This document shows positions 1 to 8,639 of a stretch of DNA of 64,000 bases, one piece after another. The position numbers and the translations under genes are program-made. This DNA comes from UBA1858 sp045105615 (GTDB taxonomy: Bacteria; Pseudomonadota; Gammaproteobacteria; UBA4575), in NCBI GenBank assembly GCA_045105615.1, contig JBGCDS010000004.1:1-64000 (forward strand), read 5' to 3'. The stretch's first letter is position 1. Each line of letters begins with the position of its first letter. The notes below the pieces were generated by a model, which saw nothing but the letters and a program-made list of their open reading frames with translations, was not told where the DNA came from and made no database searches.

Positions 1-171
1 GGAACTACTAAAATAAGACATTATAAAAATAATAACCATAGTTTTATTACGTCTTTTATACGTTCCTAACGTACGTACTTAAAAAAACACAGGTGCAGTA
101 ATTATTTATTCGCACGCAGATCTAATGCTGCGCGCGTACTCTTTTTTTAATCTAAAACAAGGGAGGATGCT

Positions 172-1347
172 GTGGATATCCACGAGTATCAAGCAAAAGA
201 GCTATTAACCAAGTTCGGAGTAAGTATTGCTCCTGGTGGTTTAGCATATAGTCCAGAACAGGCAGTTTATCGCGCTAAAGAAATTGGTGGGAACAAATGG
301 GTAGTTAAAGCCCAAATCCATTCTGGCGCACGCGGCAAAGCCGGTGGCGTTAAAGTCTGTACTACTGAAGATGAAGTATTAGCAGCAGCGACAGAAATGC
401 TTGGGAAAACATTAGTTACCCATCAGACTGGTCCACAGGGCAAAGTCGTCTATCGCTTATATGTAGAAGAAGGTGCTGACATTGAGCGAGAAATTTACTT
501 AGCGTTAGTATTAGACCGTGTTAAACAACGTGTTGCGATGGTTGTTTCTTCTGAAGGCGGCATGGATATTGAAGAAGTCGCTGAAAAGAATCCTGAAGCT
601 ATCATTCGCACTGAAATTGAACCTCAAGTTGGTTTAACAGATTTCCAAGCACGCGAGATCGCTTTTAAGCTCGATCTACCTAAAGCTCTTATCACTCAAG
701 CAGTGAAAACCTTTAAAGGTGCATACCGCTCATTTAGAGAATTAGATGCCACTATGGTTGAAATCAATCCATTAGTTGTGACTGCTGATGGCCATATTCG
801 CGCATTAGACGCAAAAATGGGCTTTGACTCAAACGCTTTATTCCGTCGCCCTCAAATTGCAGAGCTGCGTGATAAATCTCAAGAAGACCCACGTGAAACA
901 GCAGCATCAGACTATGGTCTTAGCTATGTTGGCTTAGATGGTGACATTGGTTGCATGATTAATGGTGCAGGCCTAGCCATGGCTTCTTTAGACATGATCA
1001 AACACAAAGGTGGCAACCCAGCTAACTTCCTAGATATTGGTGGTGGTGCGTCTCCAGAACGTGTTGCTAAAGCCTTTGAATTAGTACTAGCAGATGAAGG
1101 CGTGAAAGCGTTCTTAGTCAATATTTTTGCCGGTATCAATCGATGCGATTGGATCGCAGAAGGTATTGTCCAAGCATTTAAACAAGTCGAAGTAAAAGTT
1201 CCATTAGTTGTACGTCTTTCAGGCACTAACGTAGAGCAAGGACAAAAAATAATTGACGAAAGCGGACTACCAATTATTTCTGCTCATACACTTGCTGAAG
1301 CTGCTGAAAAAGCCGTAGAAGCTCGCAACAAAGCCGTTGGCGCATAG
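172..1347 (+). CDS. mtkA: Malate-CoA ligase (malate thiokinase) beta subunit
   Basis: This is the ATP-grasp beta subunit of an ADP-forming acyl-CoA ligase. In the serine cycle it joins malate and CoA to malyl-CoA together with MtkB. The N-terminal ATP-grasp fold is recognisable from the opening DIHEYQAKELL, and the C-terminal CoA-ligase domain carries NFLDIGGGA (about residues 283-291) and IFAGINRCDWIAEG. At 391 aa it has the family length, which succinyl-CoA synthetase SucC shares. I prefer malate thiokinase because the next genes are hydroxypyruvate reductase, ppc and mtdA rather than TCA genes. The start is a GTG placed 5 nt after a strong GGGAGG. Upstream serine-cycle genes may lie outside the window. 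Confidence 0.88.
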   Translation: MDIHEYQAKELLTKFGVSIAPGGLAYSPEQAVYRAKEIGGNKWVVKAQIHSGARGKAGGVKVCTTEDEVLAAATEMLGKTLVTHQTGPQGKVVYRLYVEEGADIEREIYLALVLDRVKQRVAMVVSSEGGMDIEEVAEKNPEAIIRTEIEPQVGLTDFQAREIAFKLDLPKALITQAVKTFKGAYRSFRELDATMVEINPLVVTADGHIRALDAKMGFDSNALFRRPQIAELRDKSQEDPRETAASDYGLSYVGLDGDIGCMINGAGLAMASLDMIKHKGGNPANFLDIGGGASPERVAKAFELVLADEGVKAFLVNIFAGINRCDWIAEGIVQAFKQVEVKVPLVVRLSGTNVEQGQKIIDESGLPIISAHTLAEAAEKAVEARNKAVGA

Positions 1348-1358
1348 GGAGATTACAT

Positions 1359-2246
1359 ATGACTGTTTTATTAAATGAAGAAACCAAAGTCATCGTCCAG
1401 GGCTTTACCGGTAAGATTGGTACATTCCATGCTGGCGAGATGATGAACTATGGTACCAACCTAGTGGGTGGTGTAACACCAGGGAAAGGTGGTCAGGAAC
1501 ACTTAGGCAAGCCTGTTTTCAATACTGTTAAAGAAGCGGTTGAAGAAGCCGGAGCTGAAGCCAGCATCATTTTCGTTCCAGCTGCATTCGCAGCTGACTC
1601 AATCATGGAAGCTGCTGACGCAGGCATTAAATACTGTGTAGCTATTTCTGATGGTATTCCTGCGCAAGACATGATGACTGTAAAACGTTACATGTATCGT
1701 TATAAGAAAGAAGATCGCATGGTGCTAACTGGACCTAACTGTGCCGGAACAATCAGCCCAGGAAAAGCAATGCTCGGTATTATGCCTGACCATATTTATA
1801 TGGAAGGTAACGTCGGTGTTGTAGGTCGCTCAGGCACATTAGGTTACGAAGCAGCGTCTCAAATGAAAGACCGCGGCATCGGAATCACAACCAGTGTCGG
1901 CATTGGTGGCGACCCTATTAACGGCAGTTCACACCGTGACATTCTAGAGCACTTTGAAAATGATCCAGACACTAAAGCAGTCATGATGATTGGTGAGATT
2001 GGTGGTCCTCAAGAAGCTGAGGCAGCTGAATATTTCAAAAATCATATGACTAAACCATTAGTTGCATACATTGCTGGTCTTACGGCTCCTAAAGGACGTC
2101 GTATGGGTCACGCAGGCGCAATTGTTTCTGGTGTTGGCGAAAGTGCTGCTGAGAAAGTTGCCCTTCTAGAAGAAGCAGGTGTAGTAGTTGCACCGACACC
2201 TTCAGATTTGGGTAGCACCATGGAACGAGTGTTAAAAGATTTATAG
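1359..2246 (+). CDS. mtkB: Malate-CoA ligase (malate thiokinase) alpha subunit
   Basis: Partner of MtkA, beginning 11 nt after its stop behind a GGGAG ribosome site, so the two are co-translated. The protein has the CoA-binding Rossmann domain at the N-terminus (VIVQGFTGKIGTFH), the PNCAGTISPG segment near residue 127, and the phosphohistidine loop GHAGAIVSG with the active His at about residue 251. Its 295 aa are close to known MtkB and slightly longer than E. coli SucD. The reaction is ATP-dependent malyl-CoA synthesis. A malyl-CoA lyase would then release glyoxylate and acetyl-CoA, but that gene is not in the window. Assignment over SucD rests on context. Confidence 0.87.
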   Translation: MTVLLNEETKVIVQGFTGKIGTFHAGEMMNYGTNLVGGVTPGKGGQEHLGKPVFNTVKEAVEEAGAEASIIFVPAAFAADSIMEAADAGIKYCVAISDGIPAQDMMTVKRYMYRYKKEDRMVLTGPNCAGTISPGKAMLGIMPDHIYMEGNVGVVGRSGTLGYEAASQMKDRGIGITTSVGIGGDPINGSSHRDILEHFENDPDTKAVMMIGEIGGPQEAEAAEYFKNHMTKPLVAYIAGLTAPKGRRMGHAGAIVSGVGESAAEKVALLEEAGVVVAPTPSDLGSTMERVLKDL

Positions 2247-2273
2247 TATAAAAGAGTCTTAAGGAGAATCTTG

Positions 2274-3242
2274 ATGAGCAAACCTAAGGTTATTGTTACC
2301 CGCAAGTGGCCAGAGCCAGTTGAGGCGAAATTAAAAGAGTTATATGACGTACAACTAAACGAAAGTGACGTTGCTATGACTCCAGAGCAAATGAAAGATG
2401 CACTAGCAAACTGTGATGCGTTTTGTCCAACTGTGACTGACCCCGTTAACGCTGATGTACTTAGCGGTGACAATATCTCGGCAAAAATCATTGGTAGTTA
2501 TGGTGTGGGTTATAACCACCTTGATCTTGATGCAGCTAAAGCAAAAGGATTAACGGTTACAAACACACCTGAAGTATTAACTGATTGTACTGCGGACATC
2601 GCAATGGGCTTATTGCTTTCAGCAGCTCGACGCATTGGCGAAGGTGAACGTCATCTTCGTAGCGGCGAGTGGACAGGCTGGCGCCCTACTCACATGATGG
2701 CGACTAAAGTCACTGGTAAAACCTTAGGCTGTATCGGTTTCGGTCGCATTGCTCAGGCAACTGCAGCACGTGCTCATTTTGGTTTCGGCATGAACATTAT
2801 TTTCAGTGACCCGTATCCACCTTCACAAGAAGTCATCAATAAGTTTGGCGCGACTCAAATGAGTGTTGAAGACGTGTTACAGAAATCTGATTTTGTTTCT
2901 TTACATTGCCCAGGCGGGAAAGACACTTACCACCTGTTGAATGACGAACGTATTGGCATGATGCAAAAACACGCTGTGTTAATTAACTCAGCTCGTGGTG
3001 ATGTCATTGATAACCAAGCACTCATTAAAGCACTAAAAAATGGCACGATTGCAGGCGCTGGACTTGATGTGTTTGAAGGCGAGCCTAAATTAGACCCTGG
3101 TTTCTTGGATTGTGAAAATGCAGTACTACTTCCGCACCTTGGTAGTGCATCAATCGAAACTAGAATTGCCATGGGGGAACGTGTTTTAGAAAACTTAAGA
3201 GCTTTCTTCGCGGGCGAAACGCCACGAGATAAGTTGGTATAA
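2274..3242 (+). CDS. D-2-hydroxyacid dehydrogenase acting as hydroxypyruvate/glyoxylate reductase
   Basis: NAD(P)-dependent D-isomer 2-hydroxyacid dehydrogenase, about 322 aa. The Rossmann motif is GFGRIAQA (about residue 156), the substrate Arg lies in NSARGD (about 241), an acidic FEGEP follows, and the catalytic His is in LLPHLGS (about 288). The pattern VTNTPEVLTDCTAD with GEWTGWRPT resembles GyaR-type glyoxylate reductases more than the HprA of Methylobacterium. Its place between mtkB and ppc argues that it reduces hydroxypyruvate to glycerate in the serine cycle. The ATG at 2274 is chosen over an adjacent in-frame TTG because AGGAG sits 7 nt upstream. It lies 27 nt after mtkB in the same operon. 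Confidence 0.85.
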   Translation: MSKPKVIVTRKWPEPVEAKLKELYDVQLNESDVAMTPEQMKDALANCDAFCPTVTDPVNADVLSGDNISAKIIGSYGVGYNHLDLDAAKAKGLTVTNTPEVLTDCTADIAMGLLLSAARRIGEGERHLRSGEWTGWRPTHMMATKVTGKTLGCIGFGRIAQATAARAHFGFGMNIIFSDPYPPSQEVINKFGATQMSVEDVLQKSDFVSLHCPGGKDTYHLLNDERIGMMQKHAVLINSARGDVIDNQALIKALKNGTIAGAGLDVFEGEPKLDPGFLDCENAVLLPHLGSASIETRIAMGERVLENLRAFFAGETPRDKLV

Positions 3243-3256
3243 ACTACCGCTTAAAC

Positions 3257-3294
3257 AGTCATGCGCAATGACTACTTCACATAATAAAAGTAGT
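3257..3294 (+). promoter_or_regulatory. Pair of mutually exclusive hairpins in the ppc leader
   Basis: Two inverted repeats share bases. AGTCAT (3257-3262) pairs with ATGACT (3268-3273), and ACTACTT (3271-3277) pairs with AAGTAGT (3288-3294). Because 3271-3273 are used by both, only one stem can form at a time. They stand directly before a strong hairpin at 3314-3338, which is the geometry of an attenuator. The stems are short and AT-rich, so regulation is inference, and a chance arrangement is possible. Confidence 0.35.
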
Positions 3295-3313
3295 ATTGTT
3301 TAATAACTTATCT

Positions 3314-3338
3314 AAAAGGAGGCTACATGCCTCCTTTT
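3314..3338 (+). terminator. Rho-independent-type hairpin between hydroxypyruvate reductase and ppc
   Basis: A perfect 10-bp stem AAAAGGAGGC / GCCTCCTTTT with loop TACAT ends in four T. It stands 71 bp after the hydroxypyruvate reductase stop and 25 bp before ppc. It can terminate or attenuate the mtkA-mtkB-hpr transcript. As ppc follows on the same strand, partial read-through is likely, or ppc has its own promoter. Confidence 0.72.
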
Positions 3339-3363
3339 GCACGTATGAGGGCTAAACCATTTT

Positions 3364-6159
3364 ATGTCTACTAAAAAGAAACCAATGTCGATTAAATCAT
3401 TTTTATCTAACTGGACTCAGTTTGTGTCGGTTTCCAGCAGCGCATCTATCTCTGAACGCGTTTCAACCTATGGTGATGAAGTATCTGAGTTATTATTTAA
3501 TAGCCTGCTTGACGTCATTCGCAAACGCAGCCCTGAAATTGAAAATATTATTCTTGGTAAACAAGAACTACGTCATTCTAACGAGACGTTATTAACTTAT
3601 TCGTTACAAGCTTACGGAATATGGTTCCAACTATTATCCACCTTGGACCAACACGTCAATGAAAAGCGTTTACGTTTAATTGAGACTGAAATTGGTCATG
3701 ACCAAGTACCCGGTACTTTCGCACAGGTTGTGTCACAAGCAGCGAGCGAAGGCGTTAGCGCTGAACAACTGCAAAGCGTATTAGAAAATTCGTCTGTCTT
3801 TCCAACAATCACCGCACATCCGACAGAAGCTAAACGCGTCACGGTACTGGAAATACATCACCGAATTTATATGCTACTTAAGCAACTTGAAAAAGATCGC
3901 TCTACACCTCGCGAAAGAGAAATGTTAAAACTGAAAGTACGCGATGAGATTGATCTACTTTGGTTAACTGGTGAAATTCGCCTAGAAAAGCCTACTGTTC
4001 AGCAGGAAGTTTCCTGGGGTATGCATTTCTTCAAAGAATCTTTATATGAAGGTGTAGTAGAACTGTATTCAGAACTAGAACGAGTGCTAAACACATATTA
4101 CCCAGGACAAAACTTTAACGTTCCTGCTTTCTTTCAATTCGGCTCTTGGATTGGTGGTGATCGCGATGGCAACCCTTTCGTCACCACAGAAGTTACAGAA
4201 CATGCAGTCAAGCAGTCGGCTAAAGCAACACTGCAGCATTACTTAACTGAGCTTAGAGAGTTAGGCTCTTACCTAAGTATTGCCAATCATTCAGTCGAAT
4301 TGCCTGAACACTTCTATGATCAGTTAAACTCTATTCTAGAAAAGAGCGGTGAAGCAGAAACAATTAAATCTCGTAATCCTGGTGAAGTATTCAGACAAAT
4401 CACTTACTGCATCATAAAACGACTAACAGCAAATCTTTATCAACTATCAACAGACAGCAATCAAAGCATTGCTTACAAATCTGTCAGCGAAGTAGCCGAT
4501 GATCTACGCGTAATTGAAGATGGCTTAATCGCTGCCAAATGTGAATCATTATGTATGAATTACATTCGTCCCTTCCGACACGGAGTAGAGGCATTTGGAT
4601 TCCATACTACTAGCTTGGATTTAAGGCAGAATTCAACAGTCACTACAGAAGCATTACAAGATATATGGAAAATCCAAAACGGAGCAGACCAGGAACCTCC
4701 AGCAAAAGAAAGCAAGGAATGGCGCAAATGGTTATTAGATAAATTAAAAGAGCCTTTAGATAGACTTCCACAGTTCAGCACACTCACTGATATGAGCGCT
4801 GCAACTTTAGACTTAATGCGTTTAATCGTAACGTTACAAGAAAAAATTGATCGGGATGCTTTTGGCGTTTTCATTTTGAGCATGACTCAATCTAGCGAAG
4901 ATATTATTGGCGTATATTTACTTGCAAAGTATGCCGGACTGTTCACTGACGAAAAAAATGTCGACTCATGCCGCATCCTAATTGTGCCACTTTTAGAGAC
5001 TATTGACGATTTACGCAATGGCCCAGCAATTTTAGAAGACTTACTTGATATTCCATTTGTACAACGCACTATCAAAGAATTTGGCGGGCATCAAGAAATC
5101 ATGGTGGGTTACTCTGATTCAAATAAGGATGGCGGCTGTGTCTGTTCCACGTGGGAAGTCAGCAAAGCACAAACTAAAATTTACCAAGCGGGTGCAAAAC
5201 ACGGCATCCAGATCTCTTTCTTCCATGGCCGCGGCGGTTCAGTATCACGCGGTGGCGCACCAGCCGGACGTGCAATTGCAGCACAACCCGCAGGGACCAT
5301 TAATGGTCGCATGAGAGTCACAGAACAGGGCGAAGTAGTATCAGGAAAATTCGCTAACCGTGAAGTTGCTGAGCAACAAATGGAATTACTTGCTGCCAGT
5401 ATTTTATCTCATACATTATTCTCTGAGCAGGATCCTAATCTACAAAATCGTGCCGAATATGATGAAGTCATGGAAGCACTGTCAGGCACTTCTCAGGTTG
5501 CGTATCGTGGATTAGTTGACTATCCAGGACTAGTAGATTTTTATCAGTATGCAAGCCCAGTGGAAGAACTAACATTAATGAAAATAGGCTCTCGCCCTGC
5601 TCGTCGCTTTGGCGCCAATAGCTTAGACGATTTACGCGCAATCCCATGGGTATTTGCATGGACACAAAATCGTTTAATGGTCACTGGCTGGTACGGTTAT
5701 GGTAGCGCTATTCAACAACTACTTAGTGTTCGCGGAGACCAAGGCCTTGCCATGCTGCACGAAATGTTTGAACAGTGTCCTATTTTTAGATTAATCACTG
5801 ATAACGTTGAGAAGATGTTATTTCTCACTGATTTTGATGTCGCTAACGAATATGCTTCATTGGTTAAAGATCAGAAAAATAGTCAAGAAATTATGGGATT
5901 AATTAAAGCCGAACGCGAATTGACTGAGCAGATGATCTTAAAAATCACTCAAGAAACCGAGCTTTGCAAACGATTCCCTAACTTCCATGACACTATGGTA
6001 GCGCGAATTGATGGCATCAAACAGATTGGTCTTGAGCAGGTAAAACTAGTACAACAATTTAGATCACCTGAGTCAAACGAGAAATCTCAGCAATCAAATT
6101 TAGTGCCCCTACTACTGTCAATTAATTGTGTTGCTGCAGGCTTAGGCTGGACCGGCTAA
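3364..6159 (+). CDS. ppc: Phosphoenolpyruvate carboxylase, serine-cycle type
   Basis: Carboxylates PEP with bicarbonate to oxaloacetate, the CO2-fixing step of the serine cycle. The 931-aa protein has the catalytic His in ITAHPTE (about residue 152), SWIGGDRDGNP, GYSDSNKDGG and the glycine-rich FFHGRGGSVSRGG (about 620-632). The C-terminus is AAGLGWTG where most bacterial enzymes end AAGMRNTG. The Lys that binds the inhibitor aspartate in the E. coli enzyme is replaced by Leu in MLFLTD (about 822). Both suggest weak aspartate feedback. The only SD-like element, GAGG, lies 13 nt from the ATG. The gene follows a hairpin leader and is 36 nt before mtdA. Confidence 0.95.
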   Translation: MSTKKKPMSIKSFLSNWTQFVSVSSSASISERVSTYGDEVSELLFNSLLDVIRKRSPEIENIILGKQELRHSNETLLTYSLQAYGIWFQLLSTLDQHVNEKRLRLIETEIGHDQVPGTFAQVVSQAASEGVSAEQLQSVLENSSVFPTITAHPTEAKRVTVLEIHHRIYMLLKQLEKDRSTPREREMLKLKVRDEIDLLWLTGEIRLEKPTVQQEVSWGMHFFKESLYEGVVELYSELERVLNTYYPGQNFNVPAFFQFGSWIGGDRDGNPFVTTEVTEHAVKQSAKATLQHYLTELRELGSYLSIANHSVELPEHFYDQLNSILEKSGEAETIKSRNPGEVFRQITYCIIKRLTANLYQLSTDSNQSIAYKSVSEVADDLRVIEDGLIAAKCESLCMNYIRPFRHGVEAFGFHTTSLDLRQNSTVTTEALQDIWKIQNGADQEPPAKESKEWRKWLLDKLKEPLDRLPQFSTLTDMSAATLDLMRLIVTLQEKIDRDAFGVFILSMTQSSEDIIGVYLLAKYAGLFTDEKNVDSCRILIVPLLETIDDLRNGPAILEDLLDIPFVQRTIKEFGGHQEIMVGYSDSNKDGGCVCSTWEVSKAQTKIYQAGAKHGIQISFFHGRGGSVSRGGAPAGRAIAAQPAGTINGRMRVTEQGEVVSGKFANREVAEQQMELLAASILSHTLFSEQDPNLQNRAEYDEVMEALSGTSQVAYRGLVDYPGLVDFYQYASPVEELTLMKIGSRPARRFGANSLDDLRAIPWVFAWTQNRLMVTGWYGYGSAIQQLLSVRGDQGLAMLHEMFEQCPIFRLITDNVEKMLFLTDFDVANEYASLVKDQKNSQEIMGLIKAERELTEQMILKITQETELCKRFPNFHDTMVARIDGIKQIGLEQVKLVQQFRSPESNEKSQQSNLVPLLLSINCVAAGLGWTG

Positions 6160-6195
6160 ATATTCAATACACGCACTTAAACAGCGAATTAGATT

Positions 6196-7053
6196 ATGAA
6201 GAAATTACTTTATCATTTTGATACTGATGCCATACCTAGTGTATTTGACTCCGTCGTTGCTTACGATGGCGGCGCAGATCATGTCACTCAGTTGGCCGGC
6301 ATCACGCCTGAGAACTGCTACTCACTAGTCGAAGGTGCGATTTATACGCGTGCGCCTAAAAACAAAAAGAACACAGCACTGTTCGTTGGCGGTAGCGATC
6401 TTGCTGCAGGCCAAGAATTATTTGCTGCTGTACAGAAAATATTTTTTCAGAAATTTCGTGTCTCTGCAATGTTAGATAGTAATGGCTGTAACACGACTGC
6501 TGCTGCAGGTGTCGCGCTTATTACCAATTCAACAGATGTTAAAGGCAAGACAGCTGTTGTATTGGCGGGGACAGGCCCTGTCGGACAGCGCGCTGCAGCT
6601 ATGCTAGCGATGAAGGGTGCGAATGTGAGATTAACTTCACGCAAGCTTGACCGTTCCCAGCAATCATGTGAGTTGATGAAGCAACAATTTGATGTCGATT
6701 TAGAGCCAATGGTAGCTTCAGATGATGACACTATTGCTGCTGCACTTGATAATGCTCATATCGTGTTTGGTGCTGGCAAAACCGGCATCCAATTGTTACG
6801 CGCAGATAACTGGCAAGATCATCCAACGTTAGAAGTACTTGCCGACGTCAACACCGCACCACCACTAGGCTTTGAAGGAATAGATATGATGGATAAAAAT
6901 GAAGAGCGCTTTGGTAAGCGTATTTTTGGCGGTATCGGTGTGGGCGCTTTAAAACTTAAATTACATCGCGCTTGTATAGCACGTTTATTTGAAAGCAATG
7001 ACCTAGTCCTTGACGCTAAAGAAGTTTATCAAACGGCTGAGTCACTTCTTTAA
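6196..7053 (+). CDS. mtdA: NADP-dependent methylene-tetrahydrofolate/tetrahydromethanopterin dehydrogenase
   Basis: Oxidises methylene-H4F or methylene-H4MPT to the methenyl form with NADP, linking formaldehyde-level C1 units to formate and to the serine cycle. The 285-aa protein closely follows MtdA throughout: an opening like KKLLYHFDTDA, the YDGGADH segment, the MLDSNG-NTTAAAGV region (about residues 95-108), the nucleotide loop VLAGTGPVGQRAA, and KLKLHRACIARLFES at the end. MtdB cannot be fully excluded without alignment. It lies 36 nt behind ppc and 15 nt before dgkA, with no clear ribosome site. Confidence 0.88.
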   Translation: MKKLLYHFDTDAIPSVFDSVVAYDGGADHVTQLAGITPENCYSLVEGAIYTRAPKNKKNTALFVGGSDLAAGQELFAAVQKIFFQKFRVSAMLDSNGCNTTAAAGVALITNSTDVKGKTAVVLAGTGPVGQRAAAMLAMKGANVRLTSRKLDRSQQSCELMKQQFDVDLEPMVASDDDTIAAALDNAHIVFGAGKTGIQLLRADNWQDHPTLEVLADVNTAPPLGFEGIDMMDKNEERFGKRIFGGIGVGALKLKLHRACIARLFESNDLVLDAKEVYQTAESLL

Positions 7054-7068
7054 TCAACGAATTTAGCC

Positions 7069-7437
7069 ATGCAGCCTGCCTTTGGGTTCAAACGCATCTC
7101 CAACGCAGTTACTTTTTCCTGCAAAGGTATCGCTTCAACCTGGAAAGGTGAGGCCGCATTTCGAGAGGAAGTACTCGCAGGCATCATCATGTTTCCTGGC
7201 GCCTTCTTCCTTGGAGAAACACTGAGTCAAACCGCGCTATTAATTATCCCTCTATTTATGGTCCTCATTGTAGAGTTACTTAATACCGGTATTGAGCACG
7301 TGGTTGATCGTATTGGGTTAGAGCACCACGAACTGTCAGGCTTAGCAAAGGATGCTGGGTCCGCTGCTGTATTCTTATGTAACATACTTATCATTTGCGT
7401 ATGGAGTTTGGTCGCATTAGACCGATTCATTTTTTAA
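7069..7437 (+). CDS. dgkA: Diacylglycerol kinase, membrane type
   Basis: Small integral-membrane kinase that phosphorylates diacylglycerol to phosphatidic acid in the inner membrane, recycling lipid left by membrane-derived glycan synthesis. The 122-aa protein has the family signature VELLNTGIE followed by KDAGSAAV, and three hydrophobic segments. It sits 15 nt after mtdA, and its stop overlaps the start of argE as TAATG, so it is translationally coupled to argE. It is not itself a C1 gene and looks like the operon's downstream tail. No Shine-Dalgarno is visible before the ATG. Confidence 0.93.
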   Translation: MQPAFGFKRISNAVTFSCKGIASTWKGEAAFREEVLAGIIMFPGAFFLGETLSQTALLIIPLFMVLIVELLNTGIEHVVDRIGLEHHELSGLAKDAGSAAVFLCNILIICVWSLVALDRFIF

Positions 7438-8588
7438 TGGCTAAAGCACCCACCACTCACCACATGTTGGAAAAATTAATTTCCAGCCCTTCTATTAGTA
7501 GCAATCATCTCCATTTAGACAGTAGCAATTTATCAGTCTTAAATTTACTTGCTGATTGGCTAGATAGCTTTGGTTTTAATATTGATATTCAAGCCATACC
7601 GGGACAGAAAGATAAAGCTAATTTAATTGCACGCTTAGGCAGTGGTGATGATGGCTTAGTACTATCAGGGCATACTGACACTGTTCCATGCGATGAAAAC
7701 CTATGGAATTATGATCCATTCAAATTTACTCAAGTTGATAGTCGTTACTATGGTTTAGGCTCAAGTGACATGAAGAGTTTCTTCGCACTCGTTATTACTT
7801 CATTGATGAGCATTAATCTCAGTAAACTTACTAAACCACTAACCATCCTTGCGACAGCTGATGAAGAAAGCTCCATGTCTGGCGCTAAAGCGTTACTCAG
7901 AGACCAAACTAAATTAGGCAAGTATTGCGTGATTGGCGAACCAACTAATCTAAAGCCCGTGCATCAGCATAAAGGAATCTTTATGGATAGCATTCGTTTA
8001 GTTGGTAGATCTGGACATTCAAGTGACCCAACACTGGGCAACAATGCCTTAGATGGCATGCATGAAATCATGCAGGCAATGCTCAACTATAGAGACGCAC
8101 TAGGAAAACAATTCACTAACCAAGATTTCGCCGTACCACGGCCAACATTAAATTTAGGCCACATTCATGGTGGTGACAACCCCAATCGAATCTGTGGTCA
8201 GTGCGAGTTACATTATGACCTACGCGTCCTTCCAGACATGGAAATCGATAGCATCAGAAATAATCTGCATAATATGGCATTAGAGATTGCTCAACGCCGT
8301 AAACTAGAATGCAAATTCACAAGCCTATTTGATGGTACTCCCGCTTTATCCACGCCTAAAACAAGCAACATTGTTAAAATTGCTGAGCAATTAACACAAA
8401 CACAAAGTAACTCGGTGGTGTTTGCCACCGAAGGACCATACTTTTCTCAAATGGGAATGGAAACGATTGTACTAGGTCCTGGCAGTATCGATGTAGCTCA
8501 CCAGCCTAATGAATATATTGAACATGAGCAGCTAGATTCAGCGATCAAAATTTATAAGCGATTAATCGAGAAAATTTGCATCAACTAA
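7437..8588 (+). CDS. argE: Acetylornithine deacetylase
   Basis: M20-family zinc hydrolase that releases ornithine and acetate from N-acetylornithine in arginine synthesis. The 383-aa protein shows the metal motifs SGHTDTVP, GLGSSDMKSF and the DEESSMSGAK glutamate pair, then the dimerisation insert and a C-terminal PGSIDVAHQPNE. The ATG at 7437 overlaps the dgkA stop by one base. An in-frame ATG at 7395 would add 14 residues from inside dgkA and is less likely. In Pseudomonas argE and argA lie close together. Here argA is 5 kb downstream, beyond the regBA/TonB block. Confidence 0.93.
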   Translation: MAKAPTTHHMLEKLISSPSISSNHLHLDSSNLSVLNLLADWLDSFGFNIDIQAIPGQKDKANLIARLGSGDDGLVLSGHTDTVPCDENLWNYDPFKFTQVDSRYYGLGSSDMKSFFALVITSLMSINLSKLTKPLTILATADEESSMSGAKALLRDQTKLGKYCVIGEPTNLKPVHQHKGIFMDSIRLVGRSGHSSDPTLGNNALDGMHEIMQAMLNYRDALGKQFTNQDFAVPRPTLNLGHIHGGDNPNRICGQCELHYDLRVLPDMEIDSIRNNLHNMALEIAQRRKLECKFTSLFDGTPALSTPKTSNIVKIAEQLTQTQSNSVVFATEGPYFSQMGMETIVLGPGSIDVAHQPNEYIEHEQLDSAIKIYKRLIEKICIN

Positions 8589-8639
8589 TATAAAAATTAT
8601 CTTTTATAGTCTACTTTCTTCTGATTTATCTTTACAAGT

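Noticed and set aside
924..1226. Antisense open frame inside mtkA
   Set aside because: Shadow of mtkA; composition and absence of a start site do not support a gene. The same applies to the antisense frames in ppc, pyrophosphatase, RND and others.
172..2246. Succinyl-CoA synthetase (sucCD) reading of mtkAB
   Set aside because: Sequence is compatible, but linkage to ppc, hydroxypyruvate reductase and mtdA, and no TCA genes, favours malate thiokinase.
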